Assembly (NCBI RefSeq): GCF_003837865.1
Contig: NZ_RQIS01000007.1
Location: 241,418-305,417 of the forward strand
Reading direction: 5' to 3'
DNA length: 64,000 nucleotides
Source of the DNA: Paraburkholderia dinghuensis
Lineage (GTDB): Bacteria; Pseudomonadota; Gammaproteobacteria; Burkholderiales; Burkholderiaceae
Under the pieces are notes generated by a model. That model was given only the letters and a program-made list of their open reading frames with translations, did no database searches and was not told the DNA's origin. The position numbers were made by a program, and so were the translations under genes. Positions 7,578 to 16,919 of the stretch are shown here, in pieces; positions within the stretch are counted from its first letter, which is position 1; each line of letters starts with the position of its first letter.

Positions 7578-9584
7578 TCAGCGTTTTGCCCGACGCTCGT
7601 CCATCGTTCGTGCGAACGCATCGAACCAGGCCAGCGTCTCCGGGTTGGCCATCGTTCCCGGATTGGCGACTTTGTCGAGCGGCTGGCCGAGCAGCAGCTT
7701 CTTGACCGGCAGCTCCATCTTCTTGCCAGAAAGGGTGCGCGGCACGCCATCCACCTGAAAAACCTCGTCGGGTACGTGGCGCGCGGAAAGCGCCACCTTG
7801 ATGCGCTCGCGAATCGTTGCCGCCAGTTCCGGTGTCAGCACGTGATCGGGCCGCAGCACGACGAAGAGCGGCATGTACGATTCGCGGCCCAGGTATTCGA
7901 GGTCCACCACGAGACTGTCCAGCACCTCCGGCAGGTCCTCCACCGCGCGATACAGCTCGCTCGTCCCCATGCGGATGCCGTGGCGATTGATGGTCGCGTC
8001 GGATCTGCCGTAGATGATCGCGCCGCCGCGCGCCGTGATGCGCACCCAGTCGCCGTGGCGCCACACGCCGGGCCAGACGTCGAAATAGCTGTTGCGATAG
8101 CGTGCGTCGTTTGCGTCGTTCCAGAAGCGCAGCGGCATCGACGGCATCGGTGCCGTACAGACCAGTTCGCCGACTTCGTCGATCACCGGCTTGCCCGCGT
8201 CGTCGAACGCTTCGACGCGCGCGCCGAGACAGCGGCACTGCATCTCGCCGAGCCAGACCGGCAGCGTCGGCACGCCCGCCAGGAAGCATCCGGCGAAATC
8301 GGTGCCGCCCGCTATCGTGTCGATCCACACGTCGCCGACATGATCGAGGATCCATCGGTACGCTTCGGGCGGCAGCGGCGAGCCGGTCGAGCCGACCGCG
8401 CGCAAACGCGACAGTCCGGATACCCGACGCGGTTCGACGCCCGCTTTCAGGCACGATTGATAGAAGGCAGCGCCCGCGCCGAAGAAATCGACGCGCGCAT
8501 CGCCGATGAAACGCCAGAGCGCGCCGAGGTCGGGGTAGCCCGGACTGCCGTCATAGAGGCAGAGCGTCGCGCCGACGAGCAGGCCGCCCACCTGGAGGTT
8601 CCACATGATCCAGCCGGTGCTCGAATACCAGTTGTAGCGATCGCCGGGGCGCAGATCGAGATGCAACGCCGCGATCTTTACGTGCTCCAGCACGATGCCG
8701 CCATGCGAGTGAACGATGGGCTTGGGCAGCCCGGTCGTGCCCGACGAATACACGATCCACAAGGGATGGTCGAAGGGGAGCGCGACGGGTTCGAGCCGCG
8801 CATTGCCCGCGATGGCGTCGGCCCACGCGACCGTGTGCCTGAATTCGGCGTCGTATTCGCCGACATTCGCGTTCGCATCGAGATTCGGCACGAGCACGAC
8901 GTGGTGCACGCTCGGCAGTTCGTCGAGTAACTCGTGCAGGAGTGCGCGACGGTCGTATGACTTGCCGGCGTATTCGTAGCCGTCGACGGCGATCATCACC
9001 GCGGGCTCGATCTGGCGGAAGCGGTCGAGCACCGCGAGACGGCCCATGTCGGGTGCACATACCGACCAGATCGCGCCGACACTCGCGGTCGCTAGGAACG
9101 CGACCACGGTTTGCGGGATGTTGGGCATGAACGCCACAACGCGGTCGCCGCGCTCTACGCCCATGCCGCGCAGCGTGGCGGCGAGCGCGGCCACCTGGCG
9201 CTCCAGTTCGGCCCAGCTCATCTCGCCGTCCCGGCCGGCCTCGTTGCGATGAACGATGGCTGGCCACGCGGCCGTCGCGTGGCGGAACACCTGTGCGACG
9301 TAATTCAACTGCACGCCGGGAAACCAGCGTGCGCCGGGCATGGCGGCATCGGTGAGCGCCTTGCCGCGAGGCGTGTCCGATGCGATGCCGGCCCAGTCCC
9401 AGATCGCCGACCAGAAAGCGTCGATATCGTCGACCGACCAGCGCCAGAGCGCGTCGTAATCGTTGAACGAAAGACCGCGCTCGTTCGCGAGCCATTGCAT
9501 GAATCCGGTGACGCGCGCGCGTGCGACCGTCTCGGGCGAAGGCATCCACGCGGGGCGTGCATTGGCTTCGTTGCGCATATTCAC
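7578..9584 (-). CDS. Acetoacetyl-CoA synthetase (acetoacetate-CoA ligase)
   Basis: A roughly 668-residue acyl-CoA synthetase of the ANL superfamily that would activate acetoacetate to acetoacetyl-CoA with ATP and CoA, linking ketone-body and polyhydroxybutyrate metabolism. The N-terminal ACAS segment is present, followed by the P-loop IVYSSGTTGLPKP, the aspartate motif YRNSYFDVWPGVWRHGDW, the hinge IIYGRSDATINRHG and the C-terminal PRTLSGKKMELPVKK with the catalytic Lys. The length fits the acetoacetyl-CoA synthetase class rather than shorter acetyl-CoA synthetases. GGAGG lies 11 bases before the GTG at 9584; ATG codons at 9578 and 9605 are alternatives. Confidence 0.88.
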   Translation of the reverse strand: MNMRNEANARPAWMPSPETVARARVTGFMQWLANERGLSFNDYDALWRWSVDDIDAFWSAIWDWAGIASDTPRGKALTDAAMPGARWFPGVQLNYVAQVFRHATAAWPAIVHRNEAGRDGEMSWAELERQVAALAATLRGMGVERGDRVVAFMPNIPQTVVAFLATASVGAIWSVCAPDMGRLAVLDRFRQIEPAVMIAVDGYEYAGKSYDRRALLHELLDELPSVHHVVLVPNLDANANVGEYDAEFRHTVAWADAIAGNARLEPVALPFDHPLWIVYSSGTTGLPKPIVHSHGGIVLEHVKIAALHLDLRPGDRYNWYSSTGWIMWNLQVGGLLVGATLCLYDGSPGYPDLGALWRFIGDARVDFFGAGAAFYQSCLKAGVEPRRVSGLSRLRAVGSTGSPLPPEAYRWILDHVGDVWIDTIAGGTDFAGCFLAGVPTLPVWLGEMQCRCLGARVEAFDDAGKPVIDEVGELVCTAPMPSMPLRFWNDANDARYRNSYFDVWPGVWRHGDWVRITARGGAIIYGRSDATINRHGIRMGTSELYRAVEDLPEVLDSLVVDLEYLGRESYMPLFVVLRPDHVLTPELAATIRERIKVALSARHVPDEVFQVDGVPRTLSGKKMELPVKKLLLGQPLDKVANPGTMANPETLAWFDAFARTMDERRAKR

Positions 9585-9794
9585 GTTATTGGTTTCCTCC
9601 AGCAAGGCGGCGAGCGGCGATCAGGCACCGTCCCGTGACAGGGCGGATTTGCCGCGTTTTTCCCATGTGGTCCATTTGTTACCATTTTTCGTACCCCGCA
9701 CACCACCCGGTTAAACGCCGACTCGCTGCGCTCGCGCCTGCGCATGAGGGTGATCCGGGGAGTTAATGGCGCGTTACACGTACGGGGTTTCATC

Positions 9795-9929
9795 ATGCGG
9801 CGCATCGGCGCTTTTTGCATTTGCACCTGGCTGGCGGCAGCCATCCTGTTCCTTGGCCAGCATTCAGTGCCGATGATCGCGGTGAGCGGCGTGGTGGCGT
9901 TTGCGGGTCTGGACATTTTTCGTCCCTGA
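9795..9929 (+). CDS. Small hydrophobic protein, unknown
   Basis: This would encode 44 residues with a Cys-containing hydrophobic stretch (FCICTWLAAAILFLGQ) followed by a second one (VPMIAVSGVVAFAGLDIF), so it could be a small inner-membrane protein. There is no strong ribosome site, and an in-frame ATG at 9744 would add 17 residues. I do not recognise a family. A longer frame on the other strand covers the same bases but is basic and disordered, so I treat it as the shadow. Confidence is modest. Confidence 0.35.
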   Translation: MRRIGAFCICTWLAAAILFLGQHSVPMIAVSGVVAFAGLDIFRP

Positions 9930-10062
9930 TTTCGGCTGACTTCGGCTGATCGTTCCGGCACGTTTAAGTGCAGCGCGATGGCGAACTGGCGGATTTTGCG
10001 TGGTTCCTGCGCGGGCCGTTAGACTTCACGCTTCGCCCACTGCCGGCCCGCGAGACGCGGGC

Positions 10063-11397
10063 ATGCCGATGACCGACGCCCTGTTTTCCGCTGTAACCGA
10101 TACACCTTCACAACATCGCGACGAGGCACAGCGCGCGCGCGCCAACGGCGATGAACTGGCCGCGCTCGCACATCTGATCGCCGCCGAGGCGCTCGACGCG
10201 CACGCGGCAGGCGCCATATCGGACGGCGCGGCCCGCATCGCCATGGTGGCGACGGGCTACTTCATGAAGGGTGATCACACGAGCGCGCAGCGCTGGTACG
10301 AACTCGCGCTCAATCTGGACGCAGCGCAGGCCGCTGCCTGGCAGAATCTCGCTGCGATACACACGACGGCTGGCCGCGACGACATCGCCGATCATTGCCG
10401 CGACCGCGCGTACGCGCTGCAACGTGTCTACGTGGAATCATCGGGCGAGCCGGTGCGTCGGGTATTGCTGCTGTGCGCGGGCCGCTCCGCCGGTAACGTT
10501 CCGTTCGATCTGCTCGTGCCGACACCGCACAACGCGCGCATCAAATACGCCATCGACTACGCCCAACCGTACGAAGACGCGCTGCTGCCGCCCTTCGATG
10601 TTGTGTTCAACGTAATCGGCGACGCCGATATCGCCTCGCCACTGCAGACGCGCGTCGAGCGATTCGCGCGCGCTGTATCGCGTCCGGTGCTTAACGTGCC
10701 CGAACGTGTATCGGCCACGCGTCGTGACCGGTTGCCCGCGTTGCTTCACGGTCTGGATGGCGTGCAGACTGCGCCCTGCATCCGCATCGAAGCCGCCGAC
10801 GCACACGCGCAAGCGCGCATCGATTCCGCCGGTCTGAAACTGCCGCTGCTCGTGCGCCCTGTCGCAACGCATGGGGGAGAAGGGCTGGTTCGTTGCGACA
10901 CGCCCGTCGAACTCGAAGCGGCGCTCGCCGCGCAATCCGGCCCGTTCTACGTAAGCGCATTTCGCGACACGCGCGACGCCGACGACTCATACCGCAAGTA
11001 CCGCGTGGTCTTCGTCGATCGCAAGCCGTATCCCTACCATCTCGCGATTTCGCCGCACTGGATGGTCCACTACTTCTCCGCGGGCATGGAAGGCGTGCGC
11101 TGGAAGCTCGACGAAGAAGCGCGCTTTCTCGCCGATCCCGCTGCGGCACTCGGCGAGCGCGCCGCGAAGGCGATCGCCGCCATTGGGCAGCGGCTCGATC
11201 TCGACTATGCAGGTGTGGATTTCACGCTGCTGCCGGACGGCAGCGTGTTCGTGTTCGAAGCGAACGCGACGATGCTCGTGCATCGCGAGCGCGCCGGCGG
11301 CGAACTTGCGCACAAGAACGACTACGTGCAACGCATCGCCGACGCATTCGAAGCGATGATGCACGCGCGCGTGGGCGCCCCGCGCGGGGCGGCGTGA
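10063..11397 (+). CDS. TPR-containing ATP-grasp family protein
   Basis: A 444-residue cytoplasmic protein. The N-terminal third holds tetratricopeptide-like helices (for example GDHTSAQRWYELALNLDAAQ). The C-terminal half is an ATP-grasp-like ligase domain: LPLLVRPVATHGGEGLVRC is the ATP-clamp region, and GVDFTLLPDGSVFVFEANAT is the metal-binding end with the conserved Glu and Asn. ATP-grasp enzymes join a carboxylate to an amine, thiol or other nucleophile through an acyl-phosphate; the substrate here is unknown. I chose the ATG at 10063 (protein starting MPMTDALF); no strong ribosome site decides it. It converges on zwf with 37 bases between the stops. Confidence 0.75.
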   Translation: MPMTDALFSAVTDTPSQHRDEAQRARANGDELAALAHLIAAEALDAHAAGAISDGAARIAMVATGYFMKGDHTSAQRWYELALNLDAAQAAAWQNLAAIHTTAGRDDIADHCRDRAYALQRVYVESSGEPVRRVLLLCAGRSAGNVPFDLLVPTPHNARIKYAIDYAQPYEDALLPPFDVVFNVIGDADIASPLQTRVERFARAVSRPVLNVPERVSATRRDRLPALLHGLDGVQTAPCIRIEAADAHAQARIDSAGLKLPLLVRPVATHGGEGLVRCDTPVELEAALAAQSGPFYVSAFRDTRDADDSYRKYRVVFVDRKPYPYHLAISPHWMVHYFSAGMEGVRWKLDEEARFLADPAAALGERAAKAIAAIGQRLDLDYAGVDFTLLPDGSVFVFEANATMLVHRERAGGELAHKNDYVQRIADAFEAMMHARVGAPRGAA

Positions 11398-11434
11398 CGC
11401 GCGCGATGCGGTCGATGCGGTCGATGCATCCCGA

Positions 11435-12910
11435 TCAGGCTTCCTCCGCCCACGACATCCCTTCGCGCGCCAGCAGCGCGGACGAAGCGGCCGGTCCATA
11501 CGTGCCTGACGTGTAGGTGCGCGGCCGGTCGCCGAGCTCATCCCAGCCGTTGAGAATCGGCTCGACCCATGTCCACGCCGCTTCGAGTTCGTCGCGGCGC
11601 ATGAAGTGCGTGAGACGGCCGCGAATCACGTCGATCAGCAGACGCTCGTAGGCTTCCGCGCGGCGCTCAGGGATCGCCTGCTGCAGATCGAGGTTCAGGC
11701 TCACCGGCAGCATGTTCATGCCGCTGCCCGGCTCCTTGGCCAGCATCTGCAACTGGATCGATTCCTCGGGCTGAAGCTGGATCACGAGGCGGTTGCCGTA
11801 GTTGCGCGGACCGCTCGGGAAGATCGAGAACGGGAGATCGGCGAATTCGATCACGATCTCCGACTGGCGCGTCTGCATGCGCTTGCCCGTGCGCAGGAAG
11901 AACGGCACGTTGGCCCAGCGCCAGTTGTTGATGTGTGCGCGCAGCGCGACGAATGTCTCGTTACGGCTGCCCGGCGGCACGTTGTCCTCTTCGAGGTAGC
12001 CCTTCACCGGCGCGCCGTCCACGGCGCCTGCTCCGTACTGGCCGCGCACAGTGTCGCGTGCGATGTCGGCCAGCGTCATCGGGCGCAGCGAGCGCAGGAC
12101 CTTGAGCTTTTCGTCGCGCACGGCATCCGGGTCGAGCGAGACGGGCGGCTCCATCGCGACGATGCACAGCAATTGCAACAGGTGGTTCTGCACCATGTCG
12201 CGCAGCGCGCCGGTGTGATCGTAGAAGCCCGCGCGGCTGCCCACGCCCACAGTCTCCGCCACCGTGATCTGCACGCTGCGGATGTACGGCGCCTGCCACA
12301 ACGGCCCGAAGATCGGATTGCCGAAGCGCAGCACCATGAGGTTCTGCACCGTCTCCTTGCCGAGATAGTGGTCGATACGGTAGATCTGCGACTCCGCGAA
12401 ATGGCGGCCGACCGACTCGTTGATTTCCTGCGCCGACGCGAGGTCGTGGCCGAGCGGCTTTTCCAGCACGACGCGCGAACGTTCGTCCAGCAGCTTCGCG
12501 GACTCGAGGTTGTCACAGATCGTCGTGAAGAGCTCGGGCGACGTCGAGAGATAGAACACGCGCAGCGCGTCCTTTCGGGAAGCTTCCAGCAGGCGAGCGT
12601 AGTCGCGGCCGACGTTCACGTCGATGACCACATACTGGAACAAGGCAAGAAAACGGTCCCATGCCTCCTTATGGAAAGCTTTGGCTTCAACGAAGGGGCG
12701 CGACTGTTCCTCCATGAACGCGCGGTACTGCTCGATCGTCCAGTCTTTGCGGCCCACGGCGATGATGTGCGTTTCCGGGGGCAGGTTGCCGTGAAGGTGC
12801 GCCATATAAAGCGCGGGCAGCAGTTTGCGCGCGGCCAGGTCGCCTCCGCCGCCGAAGATGATCATGTCGACGCTTTCGTCGGGCGCAGCTTGGACAGGCT
12901 GTTTCGTCAT
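11435..12910 (-). CDS. zwf: Glucose-6-phosphate 1-dehydrogenase
   Basis: A 491-residue enzyme that oxidises glucose-6-phosphate to 6-phosphogluconolactone with NADP, the entry to the Entner-Doudoroff and oxidative pentose phosphate routes. The coenzyme-binding motif is IIFGGGGDLAARKLLPALY near the N-terminus. The substrate-binding and catalytic motif is YRIDHYLGKETVQNL, preceded by VVLEKPLGHDL. The length is normal for the family. The ATG at 12910 gives a protein starting MTKQPVQAAP; the frame stays open far upstream but without family resemblance. No pgl or edd/eda gene is adjacent. Confidence 0.96.
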   Translation of the reverse strand: MTKQPVQAAPDESVDMIIFGGGGDLAARKLLPALYMAHLHGNLPPETHIIAVGRKDWTIEQYRAFMEEQSRPFVEAKAFHKEAWDRFLALFQYVVIDVNVGRDYARLLEASRKDALRVFYLSTSPELFTTICDNLESAKLLDERSRVVLEKPLGHDLASAQEINESVGRHFAESQIYRIDHYLGKETVQNLMVLRFGNPIFGPLWQAPYIRSVQITVAETVGVGSRAGFYDHTGALRDMVQNHLLQLLCIVAMEPPVSLDPDAVRDEKLKVLRSLRPMTLADIARDTVRGQYGAGAVDGAPVKGYLEEDNVPPGSRNETFVALRAHINNWRWANVPFFLRTGKRMQTRQSEIVIEFADLPFSIFPSGPRNYGNRLVIQLQPEESIQLQMLAKEPGSGMNMLPVSLNLDLQQAIPERRAEAYERLLIDVIRGRLTHFMRRDELEAAWTWVEPILNGWDELGDRPRTYTSGTYGPAASSALLAREGMSWAEEA

Positions 12911-12940
12911 GGCAGATCGGATGTGGCGCCTCGTCGTACC

Positions 12941-12980
12941 TGGTTTTGCCTGGTGTTGCCTGGTGTTGCCTGGTGGTATC
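12941..12980. repeat. Four tandem 10-bp repeats upstream of zwf
   Basis: Four consecutive decamers read TGGTTTTGCC, TGGTGTTGCC, TGGTGTTGCC and TGGTGGTATC, beginning 30 bases upstream of the zwf start codon. The two middle copies are identical. On the zwf strand they place repeated CAACACCAGG units just ahead of the gene. They could be a slippage-prone tract or repeated regulator half-sites; no function can be assigned. Confidence 0.6.
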
Positions 12981-13109
12981 CGGAAGGCGCTTGGTGGCGC
13001 GCAAGTGGCGTGCCGGTTGTAAAAGGCGTCGCAGCGGTGAGACGGCGCGACGCGGCCAAAAAAGCTAATGGTGCATGGTTTCCCGTGAATTTGCACGCGT
13101 GCGGTGTGT

Positions 13110-14426
13110 TCAGCCGAGGCCGGGCACGGCGACGCCGCCGATACCAAGCAGCAAAACCGTGTTCAACGCGAGCACGATAGCCGCGCCGGTCACCGCGAGC
13201 CAGACCGTGAAGCGACGATTGCGATACGTGCCCATCACGTCGGCGCGGCTCGTGAACCAGACGAGCGCAGCCATCGGCACGGGCAGCGCGAGGCTCAGCA
13301 CGACCTGGCTTGCGACCAGCGCCTGGGTGGCGTTCACGCCGAAGCCGACAACTGCGAAGCTCGGCACCATGGTCACGAGGCGGCGCAGCCACACGGGAAT
13401 CCGGAAGCCGATGAAGCCTTGCATGATCATCTGCCCGGCCATCGTGCCGACGACCGAACTGGAGATGCCCGAGGCGATCAGCGCGAGCAGGAACACGCCC
13501 GCCGCGCCAATGCCCAGCAGCGGCACGAGCGTTCGATAGGCTTTGCCGATTTCGGCGACATCGGGAAAGCCTTGGTGAAAAGCACCGGAAGCCATGATGA
13601 CCATGGCCATGTTGACGAGTCCCGCGACGGTCAAAGCGATCACGACTTCGATGTTCGAGAAGCGCAACAGGCGGGTGCGTTCGGTGTCGTTGCGCGGCAC
13701 GACGCGCGCCTGGGTGAGGCCGGAATGCAGGAAGAGGGCGTGCGGCATGACCGTCGCGCCGACGATGCCCACGGCGATCATCGCAGCCGGTGCATCGGGA
13801 AGGCGAGGTCGGACGAGATCGTGCACGACGCTCGGCCACTCGATCGGCGCGACGAAGAGTTCGACCAGATAGCAAAGCGTGATGATCCCGACGAGCGCAC
13901 CGATGACGAGTTCGAGCGGCCTGAAGCCCGCGCCTTCAAGCAGCAGCAGGCCGTAGGTCACCAAAGCTGTGATCACCATGCCGGCGAGGAGCGGCATGTG
14001 AAAGAGCAGGGCTAGCCCGATCGCGCCGCCGAGGAATTCGGCGAGATCGGTTGCCATCGCCGCGATTTCGCTCACACCCCACATCGCCCAGACGACGGGT
14101 GCGGGCAGGTGTTCGCGGCACAGTTCGGCGAGATTGGACCCCGTGACGATGCCGAGTTTGGCCGAGAGCCCCTGAAACAGCATCGCGATGGCGTTGGCGA
14201 GCACCACTACCCACAGCAGCGCATAGCCGTAGCGCGCGCCGGCCTGGATGTTGGTGGCGAAATTGCCGGGGTCCATGTACGCCACCGACACCACCACGGC
14301 CGGGCCCGCCAGCGGCAGCAGCAGCGCGGCGCCGCGGCGGCGTCCTTCGAGCGCTTCCCGCACCGCAGCCGTCGTGCTCTTCGTCAGGCCTTCGGGCAAC
14401 TGTTCTTCGCGGATGCGCTGATGCAT
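13110..14426 (-). CDS. mntH: Nramp family divalent metal (Mn/Fe) transporter
   Basis: A 438-residue inner-membrane transporter of about 11 helices that imports Mn2+ or Fe2+ with protons. The Nramp metal-binding signatures are present: YMDPGNFATNIQAG in helix 1 (Asp and Asn ligands) and TVMPHALFLHSGLTQ in helix 6 (Met and the MPH motif). The start at 14426 is supported by GAGGAG six bases upstream. The frame can be extended to 14477 but without a better site. It is divergent from the propeller gene; no MntR box was identified by eye. Confidence 0.93.
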   Translation of the reverse strand: MHQRIREEQLPEGLTKSTTAAVREALEGRRRGAALLLPLAGPAVVVSVAYMDPGNFATNIQAGARYGYALLWVVVLANAIAMLFQGLSAKLGIVTGSNLAELCREHLPAPVVWAMWGVSEIAAMATDLAEFLGGAIGLALLFHMPLLAGMVITALVTYGLLLLEGAGFRPLELVIGALVGIITLCYLVELFVAPIEWPSVVHDLVRPRLPDAPAAMIAVGIVGATVMPHALFLHSGLTQARVVPRNDTERTRLLRFSNIEVVIALTVAGLVNMAMVIMASGAFHQGFPDVAEIGKAYRTLVPLLGIGAAGVFLLALIASGISSSVVGTMAGQMIMQGFIGFRIPVWLRRLVTMVPSFAVVGFGVNATQALVASQVVLSLALPVPMAALVWFTSRADVMGTYRNRRFTVWLAVTGAAIVLALNTVLLLGIGGVAVPGLG

Positions 14427-14618
14427 GCACGGCTCCTCGAAGTTGGGGGCGGAACGACGCGCGGCGTTGCGCGGCAAGGCTCGCGACGCGAAAAACGCGT
14501 CATCGGATTGGGGGGCTCACGCGTTAAGCAGACAATCCGTGCGCGACACGCCGCCGCACCTGCCTATCTCAGCACAAACCGGGCGCTCGCGCTGCAACCG
14601 GCTTCTCTCCCTTACGAA

Positions 14619-15632
14619 ATGCCTGAATATCCGATCATCCGTATTACGAAAGCCCGCATCGCTTCGACGTTGCTGATGGGCGCGCTCGCGTGGGGCACGC
14701 TCGCCCACGCCGACGACAAGGTCATCGTGCTCGATTCCGGCGAGGCGCAGCTTTCGCTCATCGACGAAGCGAGTCGCACCGTGGTCGGCACCGAGCCCAC
14801 CGGCAAGGAGCCGCACCACCTGATGATCACGCCCGACGGGCAGTCGCTGATCGTCGCGGACTCCGTATCGAACGACCTGATGTTCCTTGATCCGCGCACG
14901 GGCAAGGTGCAGCGTCGCGTGGAGGGCATCGAGGACCCGTATCAACTCGGCTTTTCTCCCGATCACAAGTGGTTCGTGACGACGGGTCTGCGCCTCGACC
15001 GTGTGGACATCTACAGCTACAACGGCCACGACGTCACGCTCGTGAAGCGCATTGCGCTCGCGAAGACGCCGAGCCACATCACGTTCGCCTCCGACAACAA
15101 GACCGCATTCGTGACGCTGCAGGACACGGGTGAAGTGGCCGCGATCGATCTGCCCACACAGACCGTACTGTGGAAACTGCCGGTCGGCAGCACCCCCGCC
15201 GGCCTGTGGATGACGCCCGGCGACAAGTATCTGCTCGTCGGCATGACGGGCGAGGACGACGTGGCCGTGGTGGACTGGCGCAACCGCACGGTCGTGAAGC
15301 GAATCCAGACCGGGCGCGGCGCGCACAACTTCCGCAATCTCGACGACGGCAAGCACGTCGCGGTGTCGAATCGGGTTGAAAGCACGATCAGCATCCTCGA
15401 CTACACGACGCTCACGAAAACGGCCGATATCACGGGCCTGCGTCCCGGCCCCGACGATATGGAACTTTCCGCAGACAAACGCTATCTGTGGGTGACGTTC
15501 CGCTTCGCGAGGCACGTCGGAATCATCGATCTCACGACGCACAAGCTGATCGACACGATCGCCGTCGGCCGCTCGCCGCACGGCATCTATTTCGCCAACC
15601 GGGCGCCGGTCGTGGCGCCGAATCCGGACTGA
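14619..15632 (+). CDS. YncE-type YVTN beta-propeller protein, exported
   Basis: A 337-residue protein with a probable signal peptide (basic start, then a hydrophobic core, cleavage after AWGTLAHA around residue 32). The rest is a seven-bladed propeller with repeated blades carrying VADSVSNDL, KRIALAKTPSHI, AAIDLPTQTV and IGIIDL-like strands, typical of the 40-residue YVTN repeat family. It should act in the periplasm, possibly as a binding scaffold. The start at 14619 gives the signal peptide directly. The next gene, a sterol-desaturase-family hydroxylase, follows by 36 bases, so they are likely co-transcribed. Confidence 0.8.
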   Translation: MPEYPIIRITKARIASTLLMGALAWGTLAHADDKVIVLDSGEAQLSLIDEASRTVVGTEPTGKEPHHLMITPDGQSLIVADSVSNDLMFLDPRTGKVQRRVEGIEDPYQLGFSPDHKWFVTTGLRLDRVDIYSYNGHDVTLVKRIALAKTPSHITFASDNKTAFVTLQDTGEVAAIDLPTQTVLWKLPVGSTPAGLWMTPGDKYLLVGMTGEDDVAVVDWRNRTVVKRIQTGRGAHNFRNLDDGKHVAVSNRVESTISILDYTTLTKTADITGLRPGPDDMELSADKRYLWVTFRFARHVGIIDLTTHKLIDTIAVGRSPHGIYFANRAPVVAPNPD

Positions 15633-15668
15633 GTGTGCAGGCCCCGAAGAACTCATTCGAGAGACTCG

Positions 15669-16673
15669 ATGATTGACACCCTGATCTCGCAGCTCGACAA
15701 CGCCGTATCGTGGCTGCAGACGCTGGTCTACGTGGACGTGTTCCAGCCGGTCTACTACAAGGTCGGCCTGATGGGCTACGACGACGACACCTACGACGCG
15801 CTCTACTGGGTGATCGTCGGCCTGCTCCAGGTCGGGCTCAGCTACATCGTGCTGCGCCCGCTCGAAGCGCTTCGGCCCGTCGAAGCCTGGGGCGACCGCA
15901 AGGCGGTGCGCGCCGACGTCTGGTACACGTGGATCGCGAAGCTCGGCATTCTGAACCTCGCGTTCTTCTTCATGCTGCAGCCGGTGTTCAGCCACTTGCA
16001 GAGCCTGATGGCGATCTACAACGTGCCGAACATCGACGTGGACAGCCTCTGGCCTGGCGTGACCGACAAGTCCATTGTGTCGTTCCTGATCTACCTCGTC
16101 GTGCTGGACTTTGCGGGCTACTGGTATCACCGCTGGCAGCATCGCATTGGCATCTGGTGGGAACTGCACGCCGTCCATCACAGCCAGCAGCAGATGTCGC
16201 TCTGGTGCGACGATCGCAATCATTTCCTCGACGACATCATCAACGCAGCATTCTTCGCGGCTATCGCGCTCTTCATTGGCGTGCAGCCCGCGCAGTACGT
16301 CGTGCTTGTGGCTGTCGGCAATTTCATGCAGAGCGTGCAGCACGCCAACGTGCGGCTGCCGTTCGGCCCTGTGCTGGAGCGCATCGTCGTGAGCCCGGCG
16401 TTCCATCGCCGCCATCACGCAATCGGCTACGGCCACGAAGGCACGCGTTACGGCTGCAATTTTGGCGTGCTGTTTCCGTGGTGGGACACGCTGTTCGGCA
16501 GCGCTTCCTGGAACAAGACGCTGGAGCCCACCGGTATCCGCGACCAGCTTCCCACGCCGCAAGGCGAGGGGCTCGACTACGGCGAGAGCGTGATCGCGCA
16601 GCAGTGGCACGCGCTCGTGCGCATCGCGCGGCGCTTGCGCGGCAAGCGTGATCCGATGGGAACAGCGTCCTGA
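15669..16673 (+). CDS. Sterol desaturase / fatty acid hydroxylase family membrane protein
   Basis: A 334-residue integral membrane di-iron oxygenase. The eight-His metal motif set is visible: HRWQH (about residue 154), HAVHHS (about 170), and HRRHH after VVSPAF near residue 250. Helices flank these motifs and face the membrane. Family members hydroxylate or desaturate lipids such as sterols, fatty acids or carotenoids; the lipid here is unknown. The ATG at 15669 has a GAGAGA site just upstream. It follows the YncE-like propeller closely, suggesting a joint envelope role. Confidence 0.88.
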   Translation: MIDTLISQLDNAVSWLQTLVYVDVFQPVYYKVGLMGYDDDTYDALYWVIVGLLQVGLSYIVLRPLEALRPVEAWGDRKAVRADVWYTWIAKLGILNLAFFFMLQPVFSHLQSLMAIYNVPNIDVDSLWPGVTDKSIVSFLIYLVVLDFAGYWYHRWQHRIGIWWELHAVHHSQQQMSLWCDDRNHFLDDIINAAFFAAIALFIGVQPAQYVVLVAVGNFMQSVQHANVRLPFGPVLERIVVSPAFHRRHHAIGYGHEGTRYGCNFGVLFPWWDTLFGSASWNKTLEPTGIRDQLPTPQGEGLDYGESVIAQQWHALVRIARRLRGKRDPMGTAS

Positions 16674-16919
16674 CGCGTGGCTTGTGAGGGCCGCGGTCCC
16701 GTCGGTCGTCCGGCTTGTGCAGTTCAACGCATGTCAAAGCATTTCAATGCTCTTCAACGCCTTTGAACGCCCGCTCGCGAGGCGGCGCGAGGCCGCCTTG
16801 ACCGGCGTCCGGGCGCGCCGCGCCGCAGTGCGCCGCCGGATGCGATAATCCTGCCTGTTCCTGGCATCGCCCAGCACCGAACCGCAAGACCCGCGCCATG
16901 CGCGAGGCAGGAGAGCATC

